Source: an uncultured Porphyromonadaceae bacterium (GTDB taxonomy: Bacteria > Bacteroidota > Bacteroidia > Bacteroidales > Muribaculaceae). Taken from it: a stretch of DNA of 6,030 nt. The translations under genes and the position numbers were made by a program. The notes beneath the pieces were generated by a model. It had not been told where the DNA came from. It ran no database searches and saw only the letters and a list, made by a program, of their open reading frames with translations. Location: the NCBI GenBank assembly GCA_946183895.1, contig CAMHDX010000064.1, positions 1 through 6,030 of the forward strand, given 5' to 3'. This document shows positions 1 through 6,030 of the stretch, piece by piece (within the stretch, counting starts at the first letter, position 1; every line of letters starts with the position of its first letter).

Positions 1-502
1 CAAGGATGGGCACGTCGGGCTTCTCACCGCGAATGTAGCTAGCAACGAGGTCGATGTCCTCCGAATCCTCGGTGATGTAGGCACCCGGAGTGCCATCTTC
101 GGGATCTATAGCGGTACTTGAGTAGTGCTCCCAGGTCCATTTGCTGGACGAAGCGCCGGTCGACTGGTTGAGCCAGGTGACATCACGCCAAGTGGGCACC
201 CACACGTTGGGTGTGCCCCAAAATCCCGAACCGGTCTCGTCACAAACGCCGTAGTATGAGCCGTTGGGGCGGGCGTAAAATGCAACGGGCTTAGCCTCGG
301 CACGGCGGGCGGCACGGCGGGCGGCAATCACCTCGTCGGATGCCTTCTCGGCACTGAGTACAACGTTGCTTGCAGTGGTCTTCTCAACCTTGACGGGGGT
401 CGAGTTGGTGCTCTGGGCACGCGCGACCGTGGCACGGGACACCTCGGCTGCGCTTGCAGTCAGGCCAAGTGCCACGATTGAAAGGAGTAACAATCTTTTC
501 AT
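1..502 (-). CDS. Secreted protein of unknown function, N-terminal part (3' end beyond window)
   Basis: The frame opens at ATG 502-500 and stays open for 167 codons to the left edge, so the C-terminus is missing. I do not recognise the protein with certainty. Residues 1-19 look like a Sec signal peptide (MKRLLLLSIVALGLTASA) with an Ala-x-Ala type cleavage site and no lipobox Cys, unlike the three lipoproteins before it. Residues 20-50 are Ser/Thr/Val-rich, and residues 57-71 are an Ala/Arg-rich charged stretch made by a small tandem repeat. From about residue 74 a globular part begins (VAFYARPNGSYYG). Residues 94-124 hold six Trp and the segment TWLNQSTGASSSKWTW, which resembles the 'F-x-N-x-S ... 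Y-x-W' pattern of PKD-like beta-sandwich domains. That resemblance is weak and by eye only. AGG at 508-510 lies 5 nt before the ATG and supports this start. The gene follows the DUF4302 gene after 107 bp and may be its last operon partner or a separate unit. A role in surface binding is a guess. Confidence 0.8.
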   Translation of the reverse strand, partial: MKRLLLLSIVALGLTASAAEVSRATVARAQSTNSTPVKVEKTTASNVVLSAEKASDEVIAARRAARRAEAKPVAFYARPNGSYYGVCDETGSGFWGTPNVWVPTWRDVTWLNQSTGASSSKWTWEHYSSTAIDPEDGTPGAYITEDSEDIDLVASYIRGEKPDVPIL

Positions 503-563
503 AAAAACCTAAAATTAAATTATTAAAACAATGTGAATTATTTCTTTATTGCGGTTGAAACGA

Positions 564-606
564 TAACGGGGCTATCGAGGCGCTACAGCCCCGATAACCC
601 CCGTTA
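564..606 (-). terminator. Imperfect GC-rich hairpin, possible terminator or attenuator
   Basis: Just after the DUF4302 stop codon, arms 564-577 and 592-606 can pair as an 8-bp outer stem (TAACGGGG with CCCCGTTA) and a 5-bp inner stem (TATCG with CGATA), separated by a small 1x2 internal loop and capped by a 14-nt loop. A competing perfect 7-bp stem (567-573 CGGGGCT with 587-593 AGCCCCG) uses the same bases. On the minus strand the hairpin is followed only by a mixed sequence (TCGTTTCAACC) with no clean U-tract, so an efficient intrinsic terminator is not proven. It could instead be a partial terminator, an mRNA-end stabiliser or a processing site that lowers expression of the last gene. Confidence 0.4.
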
Positions 607-609
607 GAG

Positions 610-2073
610 TCATTTGAACGCGTTAACCGTGATGTAGTTGCCCTCGCCGGCAGTCAGCACCATCGTGGTGGGAGCCAAGCGCGACTCGGCACTCGGAGTG
701 AGCGGCGTAGCCTTGAGCAGCTCGCACAGGGCGCTCACCGCGGGCACGTTGGTCACATAGGTGTTGGCGTTGGCGTTGTTGGTACCATCAAAGTTGACAG
801 TCACCGTGCCGTTACTGTTAACAACGGGCTGGTAGTAGAAGTCCATCTTGAACGTACCGCCACGACGACGACGCACAACCACATCCATGGCAAAGAACGC
901 CTCGGTGATGTCGCCGGTTGCCGGGTCGCGGGTGACATGGTCAAGGATGAAGTCAAAACTCTGGACCGTGCTACCGTCGCGAGCCGTCATGCCGCTGAGA
1001 AACTCCTGGAACGCCTCGGCAAGTGGGCCGGCGCTATTGATGAGGTCAACACGCCACTTGATGCCCGTGCTGGCAAACACCTTGTTGAGCGCATCGGCAG
1101 TGATGGTCGTCACGCCATCGTCGGTGCACAGCAGCGAGCCGTCGTCCTGCAGCTCAAAGTTCTGCACCTTGTACACATGGTCGATGTCGGGCTCGGTTGT
1201 AGCCTCGGGATTCGCCTTCCAGTAAGCCTCGTACGCCAGACGGGCCTCGTAGGTGCCGTACAGCGTGATGGGCTCCATGAAGCGCAGACCCTCGGGCGTG
1301 ATAATCGCGTTGTGCGATTCCACGAAGCTGATCCAATCAGCGTCCTGGTCCTTGGTACGCGTCTCGTTCGCCTCCGGAGCCATGCTCATGATGAGCGAGG
1401 CACCGTCTTGGGTCAGATAACGCGCGCCATTGGGCAGGGTGATGTACACGTTGGGAATCAACGGCGAGAAGAACTTGCTCGAGAGCGCCACCACCTCGTC
1501 GAGGTAGGTGTGGTCGTCGACATCCTGCGGCAAGCGGGTCAAGATGATCTCAATCTTGTGCTTCTTGCCCGTCATGTACAACTTGTTGCCGTCGTAGCGC
1601 ATCAGGGTGAACTCATAGTCGCCCAGGTGGCCCTCACCGGCCTCGCTCGCCTCGGTGTCGGGCACGTCCTCCGGGTTGGAGAACAGGTGGAACACGCGGT
1701 TATAGGAGTTGAACGAGAGCGTGGGACCATTGTCCACAATCACCTCCCACAGCGAGCGCTCCTCGCCATAGGCAGGCGCGGTGGCGTCAACATTGGTCAA
1801 CTTGGCAATGTACTTGTTCTCGCCGGCAATCATCACCGAGCCATTCTTGTCGAACGTCATCACGTAGACGTAGCCCGGCTCATCGCTGTTGGTGAAGTAC
1901 TCCATCTGCCACTTGCCGCCGTCGGCCACAAGCAGTTCGGTATACATCTTCTGAGCCTCGGCCGTACGCTCGGCGGCACTGTTGTCGAACACGTCGGCAA
2001 CCTCGGGGGTGCACGACACGAACGCACTCGCGCCAAGCAGCGACATCGCCATTATATTGAATATCTTCTTCAT
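610..2073 (-). CDS. DUF4302-type surface lipoprotein
   Basis: A 487-residue protein in the size range of the DUF4302 family, whose function is not established. Starting at ATG 2073, residues 1-20 form a lipoprotein signal peptide (MKKIFNIMAMSLLGASAFVS) with the lipidated Cys at 21. In-frame ATGs at 2082 and 2121 would only add an atypical N-terminal extension. The family hallmark follows the Cys directly: DVFDNSAAER (27-36), a short helix, then WQMEYF (55-60) and GYVYVMTFDKNGSV (67-80), the pattern 'DvFd.sa.eR ... GW.meYy ... gGy.y.mkFd..g.V' that I associate with DUF4302. The rest is mostly predicted beta with Asp/Asn/Gly turns. An Arg run (401-404) precedes a strand-rich C-terminus. No catalytic motif is visible. 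It lies 49 bp after the metallopeptidase gene and is most likely co-transcribed with SusC/SusD. Export to the outer membrane is inferred. The acidic surface-export signal after the Cys is weaker here than in the two neighbouring lipoproteins. The stop is TGA at 612-610. Confidence 0.9.
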   Translation of the reverse strand: MKKIFNIMAMSLLGASAFVSCTPEVADVFDNSAAERTAEAQKMYTELLVADGGKWQMEYFTNSDEPGYVYVMTFDKNGSVMIAGENKYIAKLTNVDATAPAYGEERSLWEVIVDNGPTLSFNSYNRVFHLFSNPEDVPDTEASEAGEGHLGDYEFTLMRYDGNKLYMTGKKHKIEIILTRLPQDVDDHTYLDEVVALSSKFFSPLIPNVYITLPNGARYLTQDGASLIMSMAPEANETRTKDQDADWISFVESHNAIITPEGLRFMEPITLYGTYEARLAYEAYWKANPEATTEPDIDHVYKVQNFELQDDGSLLCTDDGVTTITADALNKVFASTGIKWRVDLINSAGPLAEAFQEFLSGMTARDGSTVQSFDFILDHVTRDPATGDITEAFFAMDVVVRRRRGGTFKMDFYYQPVVNSNGTVTVNFDGTNNANANTYVTNVPAVSALCELLKATPLTPSAESRLAPTTMVLTAGEGNYITVNAFK

Positions 2074-2122
2074 AATATACATTTCAAATTTAATGTGTAG
2101 AACAATTGTGATGATGAACACA

Positions 2123-3262
2123 TTACTCGATGTCGGTCACCCAGCGGCGCAACTCATCGATATTGTACTCGACCTGGCGCTTTTGGACCTCGGCACGCAG
2201 GGCATCAAGGTCAACGCCCCACTCATCACGCAACCAGTTGCGCATGATCTCAACCTTCTGGTTGATGGCGGCGACGCCGTCGATACCGTCCTCGTCAGGC
2301 ACCTGATAGGCAACGATGCGCTCTCCCTTGCTGTCGCGCTGGCGACCGTAGTAGTAGGTCACAGTGCCGTCCTCGGCGGTCTCGCTGGCGATTTGGCTCT
2401 CGTCAAGATAAGCCTTGTTCTCGTCGCTCACCACGTTGTCCTTGTAGTAGTACCAGCAATAGTAGGTCGCGTTGGGGTCGTCGGCGCTGCTGGGCGATGC
2501 CCAACCGCGGCTGGCCAAGTCAAGGATGCGAGCCCACTGGGCATCGGTCTTGACGATGTAGTTAGCCATCACCTCGGCAAAGTCCTCACGATAGGCGCTG
2601 CTGGCATAGTTGGTCACAAAGCCCAACGAGGCACACACGCCCTCCTGGCGGTCCTGCCAGTTGCTGCCGTCGTAGTGACCCACCGAGATCGTGTTGAACA
2701 CGCTGGGATAGGTCTTGGTCTGGTGCAAGATGTGGCAGAACTCATGGTGCATGGTCTTGAAGTAGTACTCGTTCATCTGGTTGAAGTCGTTGATGTTCAT
2801 CGCGTTGACGCGGAACAACGACACCTTGATGCCACCCTCGGCAAGACCCAACACCATCGAACCGCTGTTGACGTTGTAGGCAGGCGAGCCAATCAGGTGA
2901 ATGATGCGCGGACCATACTGCTTGAGGAAGTCCGGATTGACCACATCCTTGTACACGTCGAACCACAGGTGCTTGGTCAACACCGCCATGTCAATCGAGT
3001 TGGCATAGGTGGCAGGCACCAGGTTGTAGTTCATGTCGGCACCCACGTCCTCCATCTTGTAGCGGAACTCCAGGTTGTACACCTTGAGATAGTTCTCCTT
3101 GAGGAACTTGTCCAGCTTGTAGGTGTACGAGGTGGGGTCAAGCACATCCTCCTCGTCGGGGAAGATGGTGGGACCCAACTTGTCCTCCTTGCAACCGGTC
3201 AAGCTCATCGACATCACGCCCAACATCAGGGCGGCTAATATATATAACTTGAATGACTTCAT
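2123..3262 (-). CDS. Putative zinc-binding metallopeptidase lipoprotein (Peptidase_Mx1 type)
   Basis: A 379-residue lipoprotein. Residues 1-23 are a signal peptide ending in the lipobox LTG-C24. The mature start CKEDK carries Lys and acidic residues right after the Cys, like the surface-export signal described for Bacteroidota lipoproteins. An HExxH zinc motif is present as HHEFCHILHQ, with H173, E174 and H177 the expected metal ligands and general base. About 50 residues on, YREDFAEVMANY (224-235) offers E226 or E230 as a third ligand, as expected for gluzincin-like peptidases of the Mx1 type. This places it among the putative zinc-binding metallopeptidases commonly encoded next to SusC/SusD genes in Bacteroidales. 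Their substrates are mostly unknown. The C-terminus (about 330-379) is charged and probably helical. The ATG at 3262 is the only sensible start, 32 bp after the SusD stop, with no Shine-Dalgarno sequence. Peptide processing or binding at the cell surface is inferred, and activity is not shown by sequence alone. Confidence 0.92.
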   Translation of the reverse strand: MKSFKLYILAALMLGVMSMSLTGCKEDKLGPTIFPDEEDVLDPTSYTYKLDKFLKENYLKVYNLEFRYKMEDVGADMNYNLVPATYANSIDMAVLTKHLWFDVYKDVVNPDFLKQYGPRIIHLIGSPAYNVNSGSMVLGLAEGGIKVSLFRVNAMNINDFNQMNEYYFKTMHHEFCHILHQTKTYPSVFNTISVGHYDGSNWQDRQEGVCASLGFVTNYASSAYREDFAEVMANYIVKTDAQWARILDLASRGWASPSSADDPNATYYCWYYYKDNVVSDENKAYLDESQIASETAEDGTVTYYYGRQRDSKGERIVAYQVPDEDGIDGVAAINQKVEIMRNWLRDEWGVDLDALRAEVQKRQVEYNIDELRRWVTDIE

Positions 3263-3294
3263 AGTGAATTGAAACTCATTGAATGTTAGTACTC

Positions 3295-5034
3295 TTACTC
3301 ACCAATATACTCCAGGTCGCCCTTGACCACAGCCGGGTCGTTGAGCTTGGTGGTGATGCGCTTGGTCGGTTCCATACCGGCAGCCACCACCTCGTAGGGG
3401 ATTTGGATTGCGTAGCGCGGGTCGAGCGACTGCAGCGTGTCGGTGTCGGTGGCGTTGCGGCCATAGGCATGACCCACCTTGAGACCGAGGCGCTTGATCT
3501 CGAACCAGCGTTGTCCGGTGTGGACCTGCTCCACGCGGCGCAAGTGCTGGCAAGCCTGCACATAAGCCTTGTTAGCCTCGGTCAACGGGTAAGCACAGCC
3601 GGGATAGACCTCGTCGATGTGGATGTCCTTGACAATGCCGAAGCCATCCTTGTCGCTGGCGTAGAACTTCTCGATGTTAGTGCCGTTCATGGCAATCATG
3701 CTGCTGGTGCTGGACACACCCTCCTTGCGGGCATTGTCCCAAATCACGAGGTCGGCGACGCAACCCTCAAGGTCGCCCATGAACGCCTTGGCCTCGGCGC
3801 GGTCGAGCAGCAACTGCTCGGTGGTGAACACAGCCTGCACCATGTGGCAGTAACCGATGCCCTGAATCTTGTCGGTGTACTCAAACTGCTCCGAGCAGTT
3901 GCCGGCAAAATAGGTGCCATAGTCCTGACCACCAGCCGTGCCACACACACCGTTGAAGCACGGGTGCATCGAGAACGACTCGTTGGTGCTGGTGCGGCGC
4001 CACTTACAGTTCTCCCAGGTCACACCCGGGCCCTCGATAGTAGCGCGCTTGGCCTTGCGGTTGCAGGCATAGCGACCACTGCTGACAAAGCGGCGCCACC
4101 AGGTGCTGTAGTAGGAAATGGTCATGAACACGTTGGTGCGAGCCATGGCGGTGTAGTAACGCCCCAGGTCGCTGATGTGGTACAGCGAGGCGGTGTTGCC
4201 CCACAGCGTGCTCACCATCGTGGCGGGGTCGTTGCCGTTGAAAGCGGCGTCGGCATACTTCACCACCTTGGGATAGTCACGCTTGATGAGGTAGAAACGG
4301 GCGGCAAACGCATTGGCGGCGGCGCGGTTGAAGTGATACTTGGGCACCTCGTAGATTCCGTCGTTGATGAGCGGCAGACCCGCAAGCAGGTCAGCCTCAA
4401 TCTTCTGGTACACCTCGGTGACGGTGCCGCGCTCGTAGTGAGGCTTCACCGTAGTCTCGCTCGCAGTCATGTAGGGAATACCCTGGTCAGCACTGCTCAG
4501 GTTGTCACCACGATAGGGCATACAGAAGACCTGAGCGAGGATAAAGTGGTGATAGGCACGGATGAGCAAAGCCTCACCCTTGACACCGGCATAGGTGTCC
4601 TTGTCGGCGCTCGACAAAGCCTCGTACTCGCCATTACTCTCCATCACGGCCATACGCTCAAGCACGGTGTTGGCAACAGCAATCGAGTGATAGCAGCCTT
4701 CCCACACACCCGAGGGAGTGTCGCTGCCGTCGCCCAACTTGACGTCCTGCCAGCGATACAACTCCTCGTCGGTGGCGCTGTAAGTAGTGCGGTTGTAGCG
4801 GATAAAGCCCACCTCGGTGCTGTTGTTGTCAATCACGTTGTCGCTCGACAACTCGCCCACCGCAGCGTAGCTGTAGGGCGAATAGCCGTCGACGAGCAAC
4901 TCGCGCATCTGCTCCACCGACTTGATGTCGACACGCGTGTCGGGCACGGTCTCGAGGAAGTCCTTGCAAGAGCTCATGCCGAGCAGCGTCAACGCGGCAG
5001 CCACAACAATATATCTTGATTTTATTGTCATCAT
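3295..5034 (-). CDS. SusD/RagB-family nutrient-binding outer-membrane lipoprotein
   Basis: SusD-type proteins sit as a lid on the SusC barrel and capture substrate at the cell surface. From ATG 5034 the product has 579 residues. The signal peptide ends in the lipobox GMSS-C23, followed by KDFLE, an acidic start typical of surface SusD proteins. Family hallmarks are GEALLIRAYHHFILAQVF (153-170, the first TPR-like helices), FNRAAANAFAARFYLIKRDY (235-254), QLLLDRAEAKAFMGD (407-421, the conserved 'L-RAEAY...G' helix), and near the C-terminus TGQRWFEIKRLG (506-517) and YAIQIPYEV (541-549). The length is ordinary for the family. The middle (about 307-400) is rich in Trp, Arg and Cys, with six Cys from 324 to 396, and is probably the family-variable ligand-facing part. 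The start is uncertain: ATG 5031 is adjacent, and ATG 5061 has a good upstream AGAAGGA at 6 nt but gives a longer signal peptide (32 residues to the Cys). The gene lies 41 bp after SusC. The substrate cannot be read from sequence. Confidence 0.96.
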   Translation of the reverse strand: MMTIKSRYIVVAAALTLLGMSSCKDFLETVPDTRVDIKSVEQMRELLVDGYSPYSYAAVGELSSDNVIDNNSTEVGFIRYNRTTYSATDEELYRWQDVKLGDGSDTPSGVWEGCYHSIAVANTVLERMAVMESNGEYEALSSADKDTYAGVKGEALLIRAYHHFILAQVFCMPYRGDNLSSADQGIPYMTASETTVKPHYERGTVTEVYQKIEADLLAGLPLINDGIYEVPKYHFNRAAANAFAARFYLIKRDYPKVVKYADAAFNGNDPATMVSTLWGNTASLYHISDLGRYYTAMARTNVFMTISYYSTWWRRFVSSGRYACNRKAKRATIEGPGVTWENCKWRRTSTNESFSMHPCFNGVCGTAGGQDYGTYFAGNCSEQFEYTDKIQGIGYCHMVQAVFTTEQLLLDRAEAKAFMGDLEGCVADLVIWDNARKEGVSSTSSMIAMNGTNIEKFYASDKDGFGIVKDIHIDEVYPGCAYPLTEANKAYVQACQHLRRVEQVHTGQRWFEIKRLGLKVGHAYGRNATDTDTLQSLDPRYAIQIPYEVVAAGMEPTKRITTKLNDPAVVKGDLEYIGE

Positions 5035-5067
5035 CTTCTTGTCATTTAATACGTTAGACATACACAT

Positions 5068-5074
5068 TCCTTCT
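5068..5074 (-). promoter_or_regulatory. Shine-Dalgarno-like AGAAGGA before the SusD gene
   Basis: AGAAGGA on the minus strand lies 6 nt before ATG 5061 and overlaps the end of the SusC stop region. The other supported genes have no such strong match, as expected in Bacteroidota. It is the main argument for translating SusD from 5061 rather than 5034. It may also be chance. Confidence 0.35.
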
Positions 5075-5075
5075 A

Positions 5076-6030
5076 TTAGAGTCCAAAGCGGAGCGTGAAG
5101 GTGATCTGCTTGGGAGTGGGACTTGCCACACCACCACTATTGAAGAACTCCGGATCCTGTCCGTTCAACTTCTTGTCGCGATAGAGCAGGCAAACGTTGG
5201 TGGCAGCGATCTTGACCGAAGCCGTCGACAGGCGCAGGTGGCGCAGGAACGACTGCGGCAACTCATAGGTGAGCGCAATCTCCTTGAGGCGAATGAAGCC
5301 ACCATTGGCGATGCGCGCTGTGCTGTAGTTGTAAGCGTTGTAGGCGCGGCTCAGGTAGATGTCGTCGTACACCTGACGGCGCGACGCGATAACGGGAACG
5401 TCGGTGACAAGCTCGTCGCCGGGCATCACCCAGCGGTTCTTGAACTCCTTGGGCATTGCACCCAGGTCGCTATAGGCACGCGAGAAGTCGGGCGAGAGGC
5501 GCAACTTGTTGCCGAACGAATAAGTCATGAACACGTTCAGGTGGAAGCCCTTCCACGAGAAGTTGTTGCCAAAGCCGCCGGTGTACAGCGGGTCGACCGG
5601 ACCCTCATACTTGAGGAAGTCCAACTTCTCATACTCCTGGAAGTTGATGTCGCTGGTGGTAACCTCGCCCTCCTCGTTGATGATTTGGGGAATACCATAC
5701 TCGTTCAGGCCCACAAACGGAATCGAGAAGATGGCACGCACGGGATAGCCCTCGAGGGGGAAACCGGTGCCCGGCACCAGGTCGATGACGCGCGAACGCG
5801 AATCCAGCTTGGTAATCTTGTTCTTGGCGAAGGCGAACGTGAAGTCGGTGGTCCACTCGAAGCCGCCGGTGAAGGACTCGATGTTCTTGGTGGTCAAGGT
5901 GAACTCAACGCCATGCGAGGCCAGCTCGGCAACGTTGGCATACTTGCTCGTAACACCACCCACACCCTCGGTCTTGATGCGGCCAATCAGGTCGTAGTTG
6001 TTACGCTTGTACCAGTCGAACACCAGGTTG
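5076..6030 (-). CDS. SusC/RagA-type TonB-dependent outer-membrane transporter, C-terminal part (5' end beyond window)
   Basis: The frame is open from the right edge to TAA at 5078-5076 and gives 317 complete residues, about the last third of a protein that is usually near 1000 residues. Plug domain, TonB box and signal peptide lie outside the window. The visible part is beta-barrel. It begins in a strand (NLVFDWYKRNNYDLI), then has SHGVEFTLTTKNI (38-50) and FEWTTDFTFAFAKNKITKL (57-75). Further on are GGFGNNFSWKGFHLNVFMTY (151-170) and GGFIRLKEIALTYELP (243-258, matching the SusC consensus 'sYlRlKnisLgYtlP'). ATNVCLLYRDKKLNGQDPEF (276-295) matches 'gqNL...t.y.G.DPE'. The end PKQITFTLRFGL is an amphipathic last strand with an aromatic residue, as needed for barrel assembly. 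With the adjacent SusD it would form the energy-dependent importer of this locus. No frameshift or truncation is visible in the part present. Confidence 0.97.
   Translation of the reverse strand, partial: NLVFDWYKRNNYDLIGRIKTEGVGGVTSKYANVAELASHGVEFTLTTKNIESFTGGFEWTTDFTFAFAKNKITKLDSRSRVIDLVPGTGFPLEGYPVRAIFSIPFVGLNEYGIPQIINEEGEVTTSDINFQEYEKLDFLKYEGPVDPLYTGGFGNNFSWKGFHLNVFMTYSFGNKLRLSPDFSRAYSDLGAMPKEFKNRWVMPGDELVTDVPVIASRRQVYDDIYLSRAYNAYNYSTARIANGGFIRLKEIALTYELPQSFLRHLRLSTASVKIAATNVCLLYRDKKLNGQDPEFFNSGGVASPTPKQITFTLRFGL

Noticed and set aside
106..327. 73-codon minus-strand frame inside the secreted-protein gene
   Set aside because: Pro-rich out-of-frame shadow; the overlapping frame from 502 has a signal peptide, a start with nearby AGG and an open run to the window edge.
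510..517. TAATTTTA on the minus strand as a Bacteroidota -7 promoter box (TAnnTTTG)
   Set aside because: The last base does not match, no TTTG box lies at the required upstream distance (the nearest TTG is only 11 nt away), and the region is AT-rich enough to give such matches by chance.
866..880. CGA/CGT triplet run as a microsatellite
   Set aside because: It only encodes the short Arg run of the DUF4302 protein and is too short to count as a repeat element.
937..2100. 387-codon plus-strand reading frame opposite the DUF4302 gene
   Set aside because: Again the complementary register of a convincing lipoprotein gene; no signal, domain or start context supports it.
2102..2109. ACAATTGT palindrome in the gap between the metallopeptidase and DUF4302 genes, as an operator
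   Set aside because: An isolated 8-bp palindrome in AT-rich sequence inside a probable operon is expected by chance and is not repeated elsewhere in the gaps.
1982..3238. 418-codon plus-strand reading frame opposite the metallopeptidase gene
   Set aside because: Same complementary register and same codon-bias explanation; the composition is a low-complexity Val/Leu/His mix, and the sense gene has a lipobox and an HExxH motif.
3283..5019. 578-codon plus-strand reading frame opposite the SusD gene
   Set aside because: It is in the register where each codon is the exact complement of a sense codon, so it stays open merely because the SusD gene avoids TTA, CTA and TCA. The product is Val/Leu/His/Gly-rich with no recognisable domain, while the minus-strand product is a clear SusD.

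Overview
The window looks like a piece of a Bacteroidota (order Bacteroidales) genome, probably a gut-type organism with fairly GC-rich codons. The evidence is a SusC/SusD pair, several lipoproteins with short signal peptides ending in a lipobox Cys, AT-rich intergenic gaps among GC-rich genes, and mostly no Shine-Dalgarno sites. The genus cannot be fixed from the sequence. A Muribaculaceae- or Prevotella-like source is only an impression from base composition.

Every gene I can support lies on the minus strand, so transcription runs right to left. In that order they are: (1) the C-terminal part of a SusC-type TonB-dependent outer-membrane transporter (5076-6030, 5' end outside the window); (2) its SusD/RagB-type surface lipoprotein (3295-5034); (3) a lipoprotein with an HExxH zinc-metallopeptidase motif, of the Peptidase_Mx1 type (2123-3262); (4) a DUF4302-type lipoprotein (610-2073); (5) the N-terminal 167 codons of an unrecognised secreted protein (1-502, 3' end outside the window). 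Gaps are about 41, 32 and 49 bp between genes 1-4, which fits one operon. A 107-bp gap with an imperfect GC-rich hairpin separates genes 4 and 5.

The genes suggest an outer-membrane nutrient-uptake locus. SusC and SusD would form a lidded transporter, the metallopeptidase lipoprotein could bind or trim a protein or peptide substrate at the cell surface, and the DUF4302 lipoprotein and the last secreted protein would be accessory parts of unknown role. No glycoside hydrolase, polysaccharide lyase, sulfatase or regulator is visible, so a peptide, glycopeptide or bound-cofactor substrate is at least as likely as a polysaccharide. This is inference from gene content.

I found no RNA genes, CRISPR array, insertion sequence or attachment site. 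Long plus-strand reading frames lie opposite genes 2-4. They are in the register exactly complementary to the sense codons and are best read as codon-bias shadows.
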